This document shows, one piece after another, positions 1 to 6,510 of a DNA stretch of 7,937 nt. The DNA comes from an uncultured Methanomethylovorans sp. (GTDB lineage Archaea > Halobacteriota > Methanosarcinia > Methanosarcinales > Methanosarcinaceae), in the NCBI GenBank assembly GCA_937968035.1, contig CALBTS010000349.1:1-7937 (forward strand). The letters run 5' to 3'. Each line of letters starts with the position of its first letter. The stretch's first letter is position 1. A model generated the notes under the pieces. That model worked only from the letters and a program-made list of their open reading frames with translations, was not told where the DNA came from and did not search any database. The translations under genes and the position numbers were made by a program.

Positions 1-67
1 TACTTCAGCAATTTCAGGGAACTTTCTCTCCTTTATTTATGAATAATTCAGGCTAGGATTGATTACG
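1..67. other. Left-edge sequence downstream of the GT2 gene; no gene identifiable
   Basis: No plus-strand frame is open across this stretch; all three hit a stop. On the minus strand one frame is open from a TAA at about 39-37 to the edge (12 codons) but contains no ATG or GTG. An AGGAG sits on the minus strand at 32-28, yet the only start-like codon after it is a TTG at 11-9, about 16 nt away, which is too far for normal use. An 11-nt palindrome, TGAATAATTCA, lies at 40-50. I see no GC-rich stem followed by a T-run, so there is no evidence that the operon ends here. Confidence 0.4.
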
Positions 68-1024
68 CTAATTTGAATTGTTAGAATTTTTAATATACCA
101 TTTTAGGTTTTGCCATCTACCATTCTTTCTCTTAGATACTAGACTATTGTAAAATAGAGGTATACGTTGCACAAATCCAAATGGATATTTCATAGCAAGG
201 AAAATTGAAATGAGTCTATAAATGTATTTACGGCTTACATATTTGTAATAATAATAAGACCTTTTCAAGGATAATATTCTGAACTGACTCTTCAAACCCA
301 AGGTGTAATACCGATCAATGGCATCTTTAAAGACTTTAAGTGAGCTCGTGTTTATGGTAATGCTATCTTTTCTAGTGAGCTGGTCATGGCTATAATTCAC
401 TCTGTAAACTACTCCGTAATAATCTAAAAACATGCCTTTGTATTGTTCACTAATTCTCATCCACATATCGCCGTCCTCTGCATTACTATATCCTTCATTA
501 AAATATCCAACTCGCGAAAATACATCGCGTCTAAATAAAAAGGCATTTGTAGTAACAATAAATGATCTTGATACCACAGGATGTAGAATATCATTCTTTA
601 AAACCCGTGTAGTAGTCCATCTCTTATAAAGCATTGTACCAGAATCTTCCTGACACATAAGAGTTCTACAAAAAACGAATCCAATCTCGGAATTTCCATA
701 AATTGCAGCATATGCCCGGTCAAGGTGCCCAGGGAGGTAGAAATCATCTGAATCCAAAAAGCCAATATAAGACTGTTTTGCGACTAAAAGTCCTCGATTC
801 CTTGCTCCTGATGGACCTGTGCTAACTACGTTGTCAGGTTTCTCAATAACAATGATTTGTTCCCCCATTGACTTCACAATCTCCAAAGTATTGTCTGTAG
901 AACCATCATCAGAAATGATTAATTCAATCTCACCATCAAAACTTTGACTTAACACGCTTTGAATAGCTTTGCCAATGAATTCCTGTCTGTTATAAACCGG
1001 TATGATTATACTTATCCCATTCAT
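68..1024 (-). CDS. Family 2 (GT-A fold) glycosyltransferase
   Basis: This 318-residue protein probably transfers a sugar from a nucleotide-sugar donor to the growing lipid-linked repeat unit at the cytoplasmic face of the inner membrane. Visible GT2 hallmarks, in order: the N-terminal beta strand ISIIIPVYNR (residues 4-13), the nucleotide-binding DDGSTD (39-44), GARNRG (73-78), the metal-binding DxD-type motif DSDD (91-94) and an acidic EDGDMW (183-188) at the usual catalytic-base position. The Tyr/Lys-rich C-terminal part (about 255-300) has hydrophobic stretches that could form a membrane-associating helix. Start: ATG at 1024, preceded by an A/T-rich leader without a Shine-Dalgarno. It follows the upstream glycosyltransferase gene by 59 nt and is the last complete gene of the operon in the window. 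The family is secure; donor, acceptor and linkage cannot be read from the sequence. Confidence 0.93.
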   Translation of the reverse strand: MNGISIIIPVYNRQEFIGKAIQSVLSQSFDGEIELIISDDGSTDNTLEIVKSMGEQIIVIEKPDNVVSTGPSGARNRGLLVAKQSYIGFLDSDDFYLPGHLDRAYAAIYGNSEIGFVFCRTLMCQEDSGTMLYKRWTTTRVLKNDILHPVVSRSFIVTTNAFLFRRDVFSRVGYFNEGYSNAEDGDMWMRISEQYKGMFLDYYGVVYRVNYSHDQLTRKDSITINTSSLKVFKDAIDRYYTLGLKSQFRILSLKRSYYYYKYVSRKYIYRLISIFLAMKYPFGFVQRIPLFYNSLVSKRKNGRWQNLKWYIKNSNNSN

Positions 1025-1083
1025 TTGCTATATTTTACTTATTCATCACACGATCCATTGCCAATGACAGGTATTTGCTAAAA

Positions 1084-2409
1084 TTAATTCTCTTCTAATG
1101 AATGGGCAATTTTAATCAGAGATCTGAATTCTTGTCTTACCTTGCAAGCATCTGAGTCGATCCTTGCAACGTTGATCGCTTTTCGTGCAATGTCTTCCCT
1201 TAAAGACTGGTTGATAATCAGCTCTATCAGTCTATTCTCAATATTCTTTAAATCGCTATTGCTTATAATATACATACATTTGTTTTTATGAGCATAATCA
1301 GTCAGCGCAATTTCAACAGGTGCCAACAATATAACAGGAACTCCTGAGATCAGATATTCTGATGTTTTTGTTGAGATAGAGAATCTGGCAAATTGTATAC
1401 TACGGCTATTGAAGTCAATTGGAAGTAAAGCAATATCATAACCGCTAATTAACTCAGGTATTTGAGAGTAAGGAACTGGTTTCATTATACTGATGCCGTC
1501 AAGAGTCTTAAGGCGTCTATAAAAGCTATGGTTCTCATCCAAGGAATAAATATCAAGCACTATATCATGACCTTTTTCCCTGACATTACTAATTGCGCGG
1601 CAGAATAGTAATAAAGAGTTTAGGTTTGGAACAGCTAACCGGCCTGTATACACGATTCTTATTGGGGTGCTGAGTTCCCATTGCTTTTTCATATGTGGCA
1701 TCCACTCATCTAATTCAACAGGATTCCGAAATGCTATAAAATTTTTATTATATCGATTATAATACTCTACACTCATATAGTCTGAAATGCTAAGGCAGAC
1801 AGATGCAGAATCAATCAGCATCCTAAAGAGTCCATGTATTTTTTTTTGCCAATAGTAATAGAGCAGGTTGGGTTTGTTAGCAAAACTAACAATATCATCC
1901 ATGACATGTATGACCATCGGAATATTGATTGCACGTTTCAACTGGTAAGCAAGCTGCATATCCGAAAAATTAAATGGCTGGTGATAAATTATGTCAGGAG
2001 AAAAGTTTTTAACCCAATGCAGTAGTTTTTCTGACAATTGCATTTTATATGTTAAATGATTTATGCCCAAAATCTTTATTGTCTTATAATATAACAATTT
2101 AAGAAGAGACCTTGGACCAGATAATCCTTTCCCTGCCCAGGGCTGATCCTTCCGATTATTTCCGACCATTACTTCTCCAGAAAGTATCCTCTTCTTAATC
2201 CACAACAGCGGGAATATAATTTTCTTTTCATGATAGCCAATCTGGTAGTATTTCTGGCAGTGAAACGTTGGGGAACTTTCCGCGGTTAGTTCAGTTATAA
2301 CAGCCAAATTGTCTGAAGGCCAATCTTTAAAAAGATTCATCATGGTTATGCCCCCACCACCGTTTGACCGGAATGTTTCACCTATAATAATTACTCTGGG
2401 AAAAGACAT
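1084..2409 (-). CDS. GT-B fold glycosyltransferase, GT4-like and divergent
   Basis: This 441-residue protein is likely a cytoplasmic glycosyltransferase of the polysaccharide repeat unit. The N-terminal Rossmann half has a Gly-rich loop (GGGG, residues 17-20), the strand SPDIIYHQP (137-145) and HVMDD (168-172). The C-terminal half begins near RIVYTGRL (251-258) and carries KTSEYLISGVPV (348-359), the donor-binding segment typical of GT4-like enzymes. Oddity: counting back eight residues from Glu351 gives Phe343, so the first glutamate of the usual E-x7-E motif is missing. This occurs in some GT4-like subfamilies and does not by itself imply inactivity. The ATG follows the TAA of the preceding glycosyltransferase gene by one base, which suggests translational coupling. 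A run of nine adenines (coding strand, window 1847-1839) lies at codons about 188-191. Fold confidence is high; exact family and substrate are unknown. Confidence 0.85.
   Translation of the reverse strand: MSFPRVIIIGETFRSNGGGGITMMNLFKDWPSDNLAVITELTAESSPTFHCQKYYQIGYHEKKIIFPLLWIKKRILSGEVMVGNNRKDQPWAGKGLSGPRSLLKLLYYKTIKILGINHLTYKMQLSEKLLHWVKNFSPDIIYHQPFNFSDMQLAYQLKRAINIPMVIHVMDDIVSFANKPNLLYYYWQKKIHGLFRMLIDSASVCLSISDYMSVEYYNRYNKNFIAFRNPVELDEWMPHMKKQWELSTPIRIVYTGRLAVPNLNSLLLFCRAISNVREKGHDIVLDIYSLDENHSFYRRLKTLDGISIMKPVPYSQIPELISGYDIALLPIDFNSRSIQFARFSISTKTSEYLISGVPVILLAPVEIALTDYAHKNKCMYIISNSDLKNIENRLIELIINQSLREDIARKAINVARIDSDACKVRQEFRSLIKIAHSLEEN
1839..1847 (-). repeat. A9 homopolymer inside a glycosyltransferase gene
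   Basis: The plus strand has nine consecutive T, so the coding strand reads nine A within the codons for Gln-Lys-Lys-Ile near residue 188. The reading frame is intact in this copy. Gain or loss of one A by polymerase slippage would frameshift the gene and remove the donor-binding half. Whether it varies is unknown. Confidence 0.6.
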
Positions 2410-2410
2410 T

Positions 2411-3679
2411 TTAATCCGATTTGAGCACGTCCTGATAAATATCCAAGATATTACTTACCACCGTTTGTGGATTATGCCTTTCCAGGGCTCTTTTACGTGC
2501 ATTTTTTGAAAAAGCTCTCATTTGTCCAGGAGAATGAATTAACTCCATTATTGCACCTGCAAGAACGTAGTGATCTCCATCTTGAACAAGTATACCTTCA
2601 ATTCCGTTCTGAACAATAGTCGAAGTCCCTCCGGCATATGTTGCGATAACTGGGGTGCCAATTAACATCGCCTCACACACACTGTTAGGACTATTTTCGA
2701 TGTGTGAGGGATGAACATAACAATCACAATTTACTAGGTATTCTATTAGTTGATCTGCTAGTAATGAGCCCTTGAATATTACATTATTATTGCAGAACTT
2801 AAGGCCAGTTGAACCCTCCGAAATCTTTATGATTTCTTCGCTGCCCTTAACTCCAACCAAATACCACTTAAACTCTACCTTCCTCAAGCCTTTTATGAGG
2901 TTGGCTGATTTCAGGATGGTCTCTAATCCCTTATATGTCACTGGGCTTATTGTCGAAACGAAGATTTTTTCACTCCTGTCAGAGTATTGCCACTGTTTTG
3001 TATAAAAAGGTTCTCTTAATAATTCATCACAATGATAATATTTGCTCACTGGAGACAATATTCTTGAGATCCTTCTGTCCCAATCTGTTCTACCTATGAT
3101 GTGATTACAATGTTTAAAAATTTCTCTCTCTCGAATTGCCCATTTTCTGAAAAGATAATATGAATGAAAGATCCCATATCCCTGTAACAAAGATTTCTTT
3201 CGGCAATAACGAAGCACATCGACATAAGTAACTCCAGTAAACCACTTTTCGGTATATACTGACAGATTACCCTGTATTTGCAAGATCATTGGAATCTTAC
3301 AATTAGACCCAATGAGTCCAAATGATCTTTCACTTCCAAAAACATGAATAATATCTGGATTGAATTGTTTAATAACATCATCAAAGATTATAATATCATT
3401 CAACGAGTCCACCCTATGCATCCACCTTTTCAGTAATCCGGCTAATCTACTGCCTTCCATTGACAAGGGTAAAGGGAAATACTGGGTATCTCCAATAAAA
3501 AACGTATCTTTTGATGTATCCTCAAAGGGAAATGCAACGCCTAACTTTATGTCTTGGCATTTTGAAATTTCTTTTTCCAATGAAGAGATCCAACCTCCCA
3601 AATAGTTATGCATCCCTAGTTTTGCAGTAGCCAATGAAGGTGTGTTTGTAAACCATAAAATCCTTAAAGCCTTTTTCAT
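2411..3679 (-). CDS. Family 4 glycosyltransferase (retaining, GT-B)
   Basis: This 422-residue protein is a canonical GT4 enzyme that would add one sugar to the repeat unit with retention of configuration, in the cytoplasm. The N-terminal acceptor half runs from LRILWFTNTP (residues 5-14), with GGW (28-30) in the Gly-rich loop, through FNPDIIHVFG (106-115). The C-terminal half opens with a variant of the family signature, SPVTYKGLETIL (245-256; Lys250 is the donor-phosphate contact position in characterised GT4 enzymes). It ends with HPSHIENSPNSVCEAMLIGT (323-342), which contains the E-x7-E pair Glu328 and Glu336, followed by PVIATYAGGT. Length is normal and the ATG at 3679 lies 29 nt after the wzy stop. 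The C-terminal amphipathic segment (about 395-420) is typical of the family. Family assignment is firm; substrate is unknown. Confidence 0.94.
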   Translation of the reverse strand: MKKALRILWFTNTPSLATAKLGMHNYLGGWISSLEKEISKCQDIKLGVAFPFEDTSKDTFFIGDTQYFPLPLSMEGSRLAGLLKRWMHRVDSLNDIIIFDDVIKQFNPDIIHVFGSERSFGLIGSNCKIPMILQIQGNLSVYTEKWFTGVTYVDVLRYCRKKSLLQGYGIFHSYYLFRKWAIREREIFKHCNHIIGRTDWDRRISRILSPVSKYYHCDELLREPFYTKQWQYSDRSEKIFVSTISPVTYKGLETILKSANLIKGLRKVEFKWYLVGVKGSEEIIKISEGSTGLKFCNNNVIFKGSLLADQLIEYLVNCDCYVHPSHIENSPNSVCEAMLIGTPVIATYAGGTSTIVQNGIEGILVQDGDHYVLAGAIMELIHSPGQMRAFSKNARKRALERHNPQTVVSNILDIYQDVLKSD

Positions 3680-3708
3680 AACATTGGAGAATAGAAAATT
3701 AGTGATCC

Positions 3709-4920
3709 TTATTGCTTTTTGTGAAACAGGACGCCGATCTCCTTATCGTTCAAATCTCTAAGCACGGGAGAATAACACATACCTACAACCAGCCATATAC
3801 AAATATTGAACAGGTTATATGCTAGCTGATTTTCAATGAAAAGCATGATTATGTAACCAGTCAGCAAGAATCCTAACGCCTTAAGAAATAGGTTATTTGA
3901 ACGTCCAATAGACTTGAAGATTGCAACAACTAAAACTGAAAAGTAAAGAATAAATCCTACGATACCAGTTTTCATTAAGATTTGGAGAAATCCAACCTCA
4001 ACTACCTCCCTACGGTAAGTATGAAATGAGGGCGAATCATATCCTGCATTTAAGCCTTTCCCAAATAGGAGAACGTCATTTGTCTTAAGATCTTGAAAAA
4101 CTTCATAATATAAAAATGTTCTTGTATCTGCATATGGATTAAGCTGACTGTAAGGCGTGTTTTCATCCCCCAGGATCATCTGAAATACACTTTGTCCTTT
4201 AAGTCCAAGGTACAACGACGCCAGAGGAATCATCAGTACTATAAACACTAATGTATAAAGGAACTTTTTATTAATATGAACCTTATGCATTATGAAATAG
4301 GCAGCAACGATACAAAAACTAAACAGGATACGTATTATTCCTGCCCGATTGGTAAGAGAAACAACAATTACAGTAATAGAGATTGAAACAATTAAAATTC
4401 TTTCAGCTGATCTCCTCAATGGAATGGTAAGTATTATAAAGAACAATGGGTATACCAAATATAGCTGAAGTTCAAAATTATGAATGAAAGGAAGTGAAAA
4501 AAGAAATGCCAATACAACATATATAAACAATATTTTATTGGTCATATGGAAATAATTCGAATTAATCCCTATAATAAAAAAAAGTAAAGGAAAAAACGAA
4601 AGAGCCAGATAGTTATCAAACATAAATGAAATGATACCTCTCAGAGTCGTGATTTCCAATATACTCCGGGTCAATGAGATAAAGAACCATAATATCAGAA
4701 TATCAAAAAGCAATGAGAGGTTATTCCCCTTCAAATCAGCCCGCCAGTATGTCGTGAAATATAGAAAGACTATAATTATTGCTGACCCTATTGCGAGTAC
4801 ATATTTAGGATCACCCTTCAAGGAACTTATTGACGGGCCATAATAATTCAAATAGAAAACAAAATGAAACAAAACAGCCAGTATCAAACTGACAAAAACT
4901 AAGAGTCTTTTGGTAACCAT
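3709..4920 (-). CDS. wzy: Wzy-like polysaccharide polymerase, O-antigen ligase/polymerase superfamily
   Basis: This 403-residue protein is strongly hydrophobic, with about 11-12 predicted membrane spans by eye, for example around residues 7-27, 40-57, 70-84, 105-120, 129-147, 150-167, 173-189, 193-213, 219-240, 309-336, 344-365 and 366-381. The largest polar loop, about 241-308, holds the Arg at 267, FGKGLNAGY (286-294) and HTYRREVVEVG (300-310). This arrangement of a long periplasmic loop with Arg, Gly and His before a late span is characteristic of the Wzy/WaaL superfamily. The expected role is joining undecaprenyl-linked repeat units in the periplasm. Wzy and the ligase WaaL cannot be separated by eye; its place directly behind a flippase gene and ahead of the glycosyltransferase genes favours Wzy. 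The symbol is functional, not based on close homology. The ATG at 4920 lies 22 nt after the wzx stop and has no Shine-Dalgarno. Confidence 0.82.
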   Translation of the reverse strand: MVTKRLLVFVSLILAVLFHFVFYLNYYGPSISSLKGDPKYVLAIGSAIIIVFLYFTTYWRADLKGNNLSLLFDILILWFFISLTRSILEITTLRGIISFMFDNYLALSFFPLLFFIIGINSNYFHMTNKILFIYVVLAFLFSLPFIHNFELQLYLVYPLFFIILTIPLRRSAERILIVSISITVIVVSLTNRAGIIRILFSFCIVAAYFIMHKVHINKKFLYTLVFIVLMIPLASLYLGLKGQSVFQMILGDENTPYSQLNPYADTRTFLYYEVFQDLKTNDVLLFGKGLNAGYDSPSFHTYRREVVEVGFLQILMKTGIVGFILYFSVLVVAIFKSIGRSNNLFLKALGFLLTGYIIMLFIENQLAYNLFNICIWLVVGMCYSPVLRDLNDKEIGVLFHKKQ

Positions 4921-4929
4921 GGTAGTGCC

Positions 4930-4944
4930 AAAGATTTAATCTTT
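4930..4944. repeat. Perfect 15-nt dyad at the wzx stop
   Basis: AAAGATT and AATCTTT flank a single T and overlap the wzx stop codon (4945-4943) and the start of the 22-nt wzx-wzy gap. As RNA it could form at most a six-pair, A/U-rich hairpin with a three-base loop, too weak for a terminator. It may be chance in AT-rich DNA. Confidence 0.3.
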
Positions 4945-6322
4945 ACTTTATCCAGATTCCTTTTCTATTATGATTTATAACCATATGGTACTGCAGAGGA
5001 GCCAGAATTAATCCATTAAAATTTGCAATTACAGAAGCGATGAACAAAGAGTAGACTCCTATTTGAAAATTCCTGATCAGAATCATTACTACACCCAAAT
5101 AAAGAAAAGGGCTTAATATACTTGATATAAACTGTATGCGCAAATAGCTCAAACCATTCAATAGCTGAACATATTTACCGCCATACATCATCACGTTAAA
5201 GTAAACAAAACCCCAGAAGGAGAGTGACAGAGGTACAGCTACCTTGCCCTCACCTAACCATACCTTATAAAATGGGCCTGAAAAGATTAGCATAATAATA
5301 GTGCCAAGAAGTATCAGTATATTTAACTGATTATATCTTTTAATTCCATTTTTTATCCAATAAATATCATTTTTTTGATAAGCTTCAGTAGATGCTGACC
5401 AGAATGGAACAAGAAAAATATTAAAAATCATATACGGAATTCCAAAATACTTATAAACCACATTGTAAGCTGTTACATCAGCAGTGCCGAAGTTTCTGGC
5501 AATTATTAAATTAGCTGTTTGAAATTGAATTATTGCAGCTAATTGTATGATGAAAAATTTTACTCCAAGATTAAACAGGTCCTTGGCATATGAAAATTTT
5601 ACAAATGACAACGAAGGACTGTATTGTTTGTATTTGCCCTTAAAAAATACAAAATTGGCTCCAATCAGGACAGCAAGTGGTGAGACACAAAAGGCAAGAC
5701 CCAGTTTAATTAACGAACCCTCAGTCGTTTTTACAAGAATTACAATGATAACCAAGGCAATAATCTGTCCAGAAAGGTCAATCAATGAAGATTTTGCAGG
5801 GAATTGATCAGCCAGTAAAACTGTTGTGATAATTCTAAACACAAACGAAATACAAAAATATGTAAAAACAATTATGGCTAAGTTCGTGACATCCGGTCTA
5901 ATTGATTCTGACACGTTCAAAAGTCTCGACCAGTCAATAAATTGGTTGGTAATGATGAAAACAATCCACACTAATGTAAATATCATGCCAAGAATGGCAT
6001 ATGTAGTACTTACATAAATTCTCGCAAGCTTAATGTCTCCTTTTGCTTTTGCTTCCGCAAAACGGTTTCTCAAACCCTGAGTTAGCCCAATATCAAAAAA
6101 CACAAACCAACCAACGATAGAGCTCATTGTGAGCCATACGCCATAGGTAGAAGCATCGACATAATTCAGGGTTAACGGAAGAGTAACAAAACTGATTGCA
6201 ATACTAACACCCTTGATCAGAAGTGAGCTTATAATGTTTTTTTTTGCCTTAACACTCCTCTCATGACCTTTTGTAATAAATCTGAGAAAAAACTGAACTG
6301 GTTCAGAATTAAGAAAATTCAT
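4943..6322 (-). CDS. wzx: Wzx-like lipid-linked repeat-unit flippase (MOP superfamily)
   Basis: This 459-residue polytopic inner-membrane protein has about 12-14 hydrophobic segments, consistent with polysaccharide-transporter members of the MOP/MATE superfamily. It would translocate undecaprenyl-diphosphate-linked repeat units from cytoplasm to periplasm. The N-terminal region is typical: a basic cytoplasmic start, SLLIKGVSIAISFVTLPLTL (33-52), then YGVWLTMSS (60-68), FFDIGLTQGLRNRFAEA (75-91) and the charged KAKGDIKLA (92-100). The second half contains GVKFFIIQLAAIIQFQTANL (253-272), comparable to the first-span repeat. The start at 6322 is the only reasonable one; the leader is A/T-rich without a Shine-Dalgarno. 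It is the first gene of the minus-strand operon and faces the divergent intergenic region. A nine-adenine tract (coding strand, 6245-6237) at codons about 26-29 is a potential slippage site very early in the gene. The symbol denotes function only. Confidence 0.9.
   Translation of the reverse strand: MNFLNSEPVQFFLRFITKGHERSVKAKKNIISSLLIKGVSIAISFVTLPLTLNYVDASTYGVWLTMSSIVGWFVFFDIGLTQGLRNRFAEAKAKGDIKLARIYVSTTYAILGMIFTLVWIVFIITNQFIDWSRLLNVSESIRPDVTNLAIIVFTYFCISFVFRIITTVLLADQFPAKSSLIDLSGQIIALVIIVILVKTTEGSLIKLGLAFCVSPLAVLIGANFVFFKGKYKQYSPSLSFVKFSYAKDLFNLGVKFFIIQLAAIIQFQTANLIIARNFGTADVTAYNVVYKYFGIPYMIFNIFLVPFWSASTEAYQKNDIYWIKNGIKRYNQLNILILLGTIIMLIFSGPFYKVWLGEGKVAVPLSLSFWGFVYFNVMMYGGKYVQLLNGLSYLRIQFISSILSPFLYLGVVMILIRNFQIGVYSLFIASVIANFNGLILAPLQYHMVINHNRKGIWIK
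6237..6245 (-). repeat. A9 homopolymer near the 5' end of wzx
   Basis: Nine T on the plus strand give nine A on the coding strand, across the codons for Lys-Lys-Asn at residues 27-29. The gene is in frame here. A one-base change would truncate the flippase almost at once and, through polarity, could lower expression of the downstream genes. Confidence 0.6.
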
Positions 6323-6399
6323 ATAGTATAAATAGGATTTCTATTAACTAACTGCAAAAACGATCGATTCGTGTGCACATTAATGAATTTTATGCTTAA

Positions 6400-6429
6400 T
6401 TTGAACAGGCAAATATTAAGCGACTTTTG
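6400..6429 (+). promoter_or_regulatory. Candidate Bacteroidota-type promoter for the beta-helix gene
   Basis: TTTG at 6400-6403, an 18-nt spacer and GACTTTTG at 6422-6429 match the Bacteroidota -33/-7 pattern (TTTG, TAnnTTTG) with a single mismatch in the -7 box. Transcription would start near 6436 and leave a leader of about 75 nt before the ATG at 6511. Assigned by motif only. Confidence 0.35.
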
Positions 6430-6438
6430 TGTAACAAA
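6410..6438 (-). promoter_or_regulatory. Candidate Bacteroidota-type promoter for the wzx operon
   Basis: Read on the minus strand: TTTG at 6438-6435, a 17-nt spacer and AATATTTG at 6417-6410, one mismatch from TAnnTTTG. The start would be near 6403, with a leader of about 80 nt before the wzx ATG. An alternative -7 box, TAATTTTG at 6480-6473, matches the consensus fully but lacks a good -33 partner. The element overlaps the plus-strand candidate, so use of the two could be mutually exclusive. Confidence 0.33.
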
Positions 6439-6443
6439 AATCG
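6421..6443. repeat. Imperfect inverted repeat in the divergent promoter region
   Basis: CGACTTTTGT (6421-6430) pairs with ACAAAAATCG (6434-6443) around a three-base centre, GTA, with one C-A mismatch. The left arm contains the candidate plus-strand -7 box and the right arm the candidate minus-strand -33 box, a suitable place for a shared operator. A regulator is not identified, and the AT-rich context makes chance possible. Confidence 0.5.
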
Positions 6444-6444
6444 T

Positions 6445-6500
6445 CATTCGTCGTAAAAAAAGATACGTTAGTCAAAATTATAATCGCATTCGTCATTCGA
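6445..6500 (+). repeat. Short direct repeats CATTCG(T/A)
   Basis: CATTCG occurs at 6445-6450, 6487-6492 and 6494-6499, the last two as adjacent heptamers. The longer unit TCGTCATTCG is present twice, at 6441-6450 and 6490-6499. A related ATTCG lies at 6367-6371. The copies fall in the presumed leader of the beta-helix gene and just upstream of the wzx promoter candidate. Function unknown; they could be remnants of a genome-wide repeat or a protein-binding cluster. Confidence 0.45.
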
Positions 6501-6510
6501 AAAAGCTCTT

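Larger units (their letters stand above)
6323..6510. promoter_or_regulatory. Divergent intergenic region between wzx and the beta-helix gene
   Basis: This 188-nt A/T-rich region must carry the start signals for both the minus-strand polysaccharide operon and the plus-strand beta-helix gene. It contains candidate promoters in each direction, an imperfect inverted repeat at 6421-6443, an eight-base palindrome TGTGCACA at 6372-6379 and several copies of the short motif ATTCG. I see no open reading frame of note and no RNA gene in it. Confidence 0.75.

Noticed and set aside
1..67. Start of another minus-strand gene using the AGGAG at 32-28
   Set aside because: No ATG or GTG follows within the window, and the other genes here do not use Shine-Dalgarno sites.
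249..260. TAA-type microsatellite in the GT2 gene
   Set aside because: It is only a run of Tyr codons (three TAT and one TAC), too short for a repeat call and in frame.
1025..1083. Possible terminator between the last two glycosyltransferase genes
   Set aside because: No stable stem with a following T-run on the minus strand; the gap seems compatible with read-through.
2309..2509. Plus-strand open frames across the glycosyltransferase, wzy and wzx genes (such as 2309-2509, 3360-3605, 5547-5807)
   Set aside because: Each is antisense to a well-supported minus-strand gene and encodes low-complexity or motif-free sequence.
6323..6510. Invertible (phase-variable) promoter like those of Bacteroides capsule loci
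   Set aside because: No pair of long inverted repeats flanks the region; the only dyad is short and centred, and no invertase gene is in the window.
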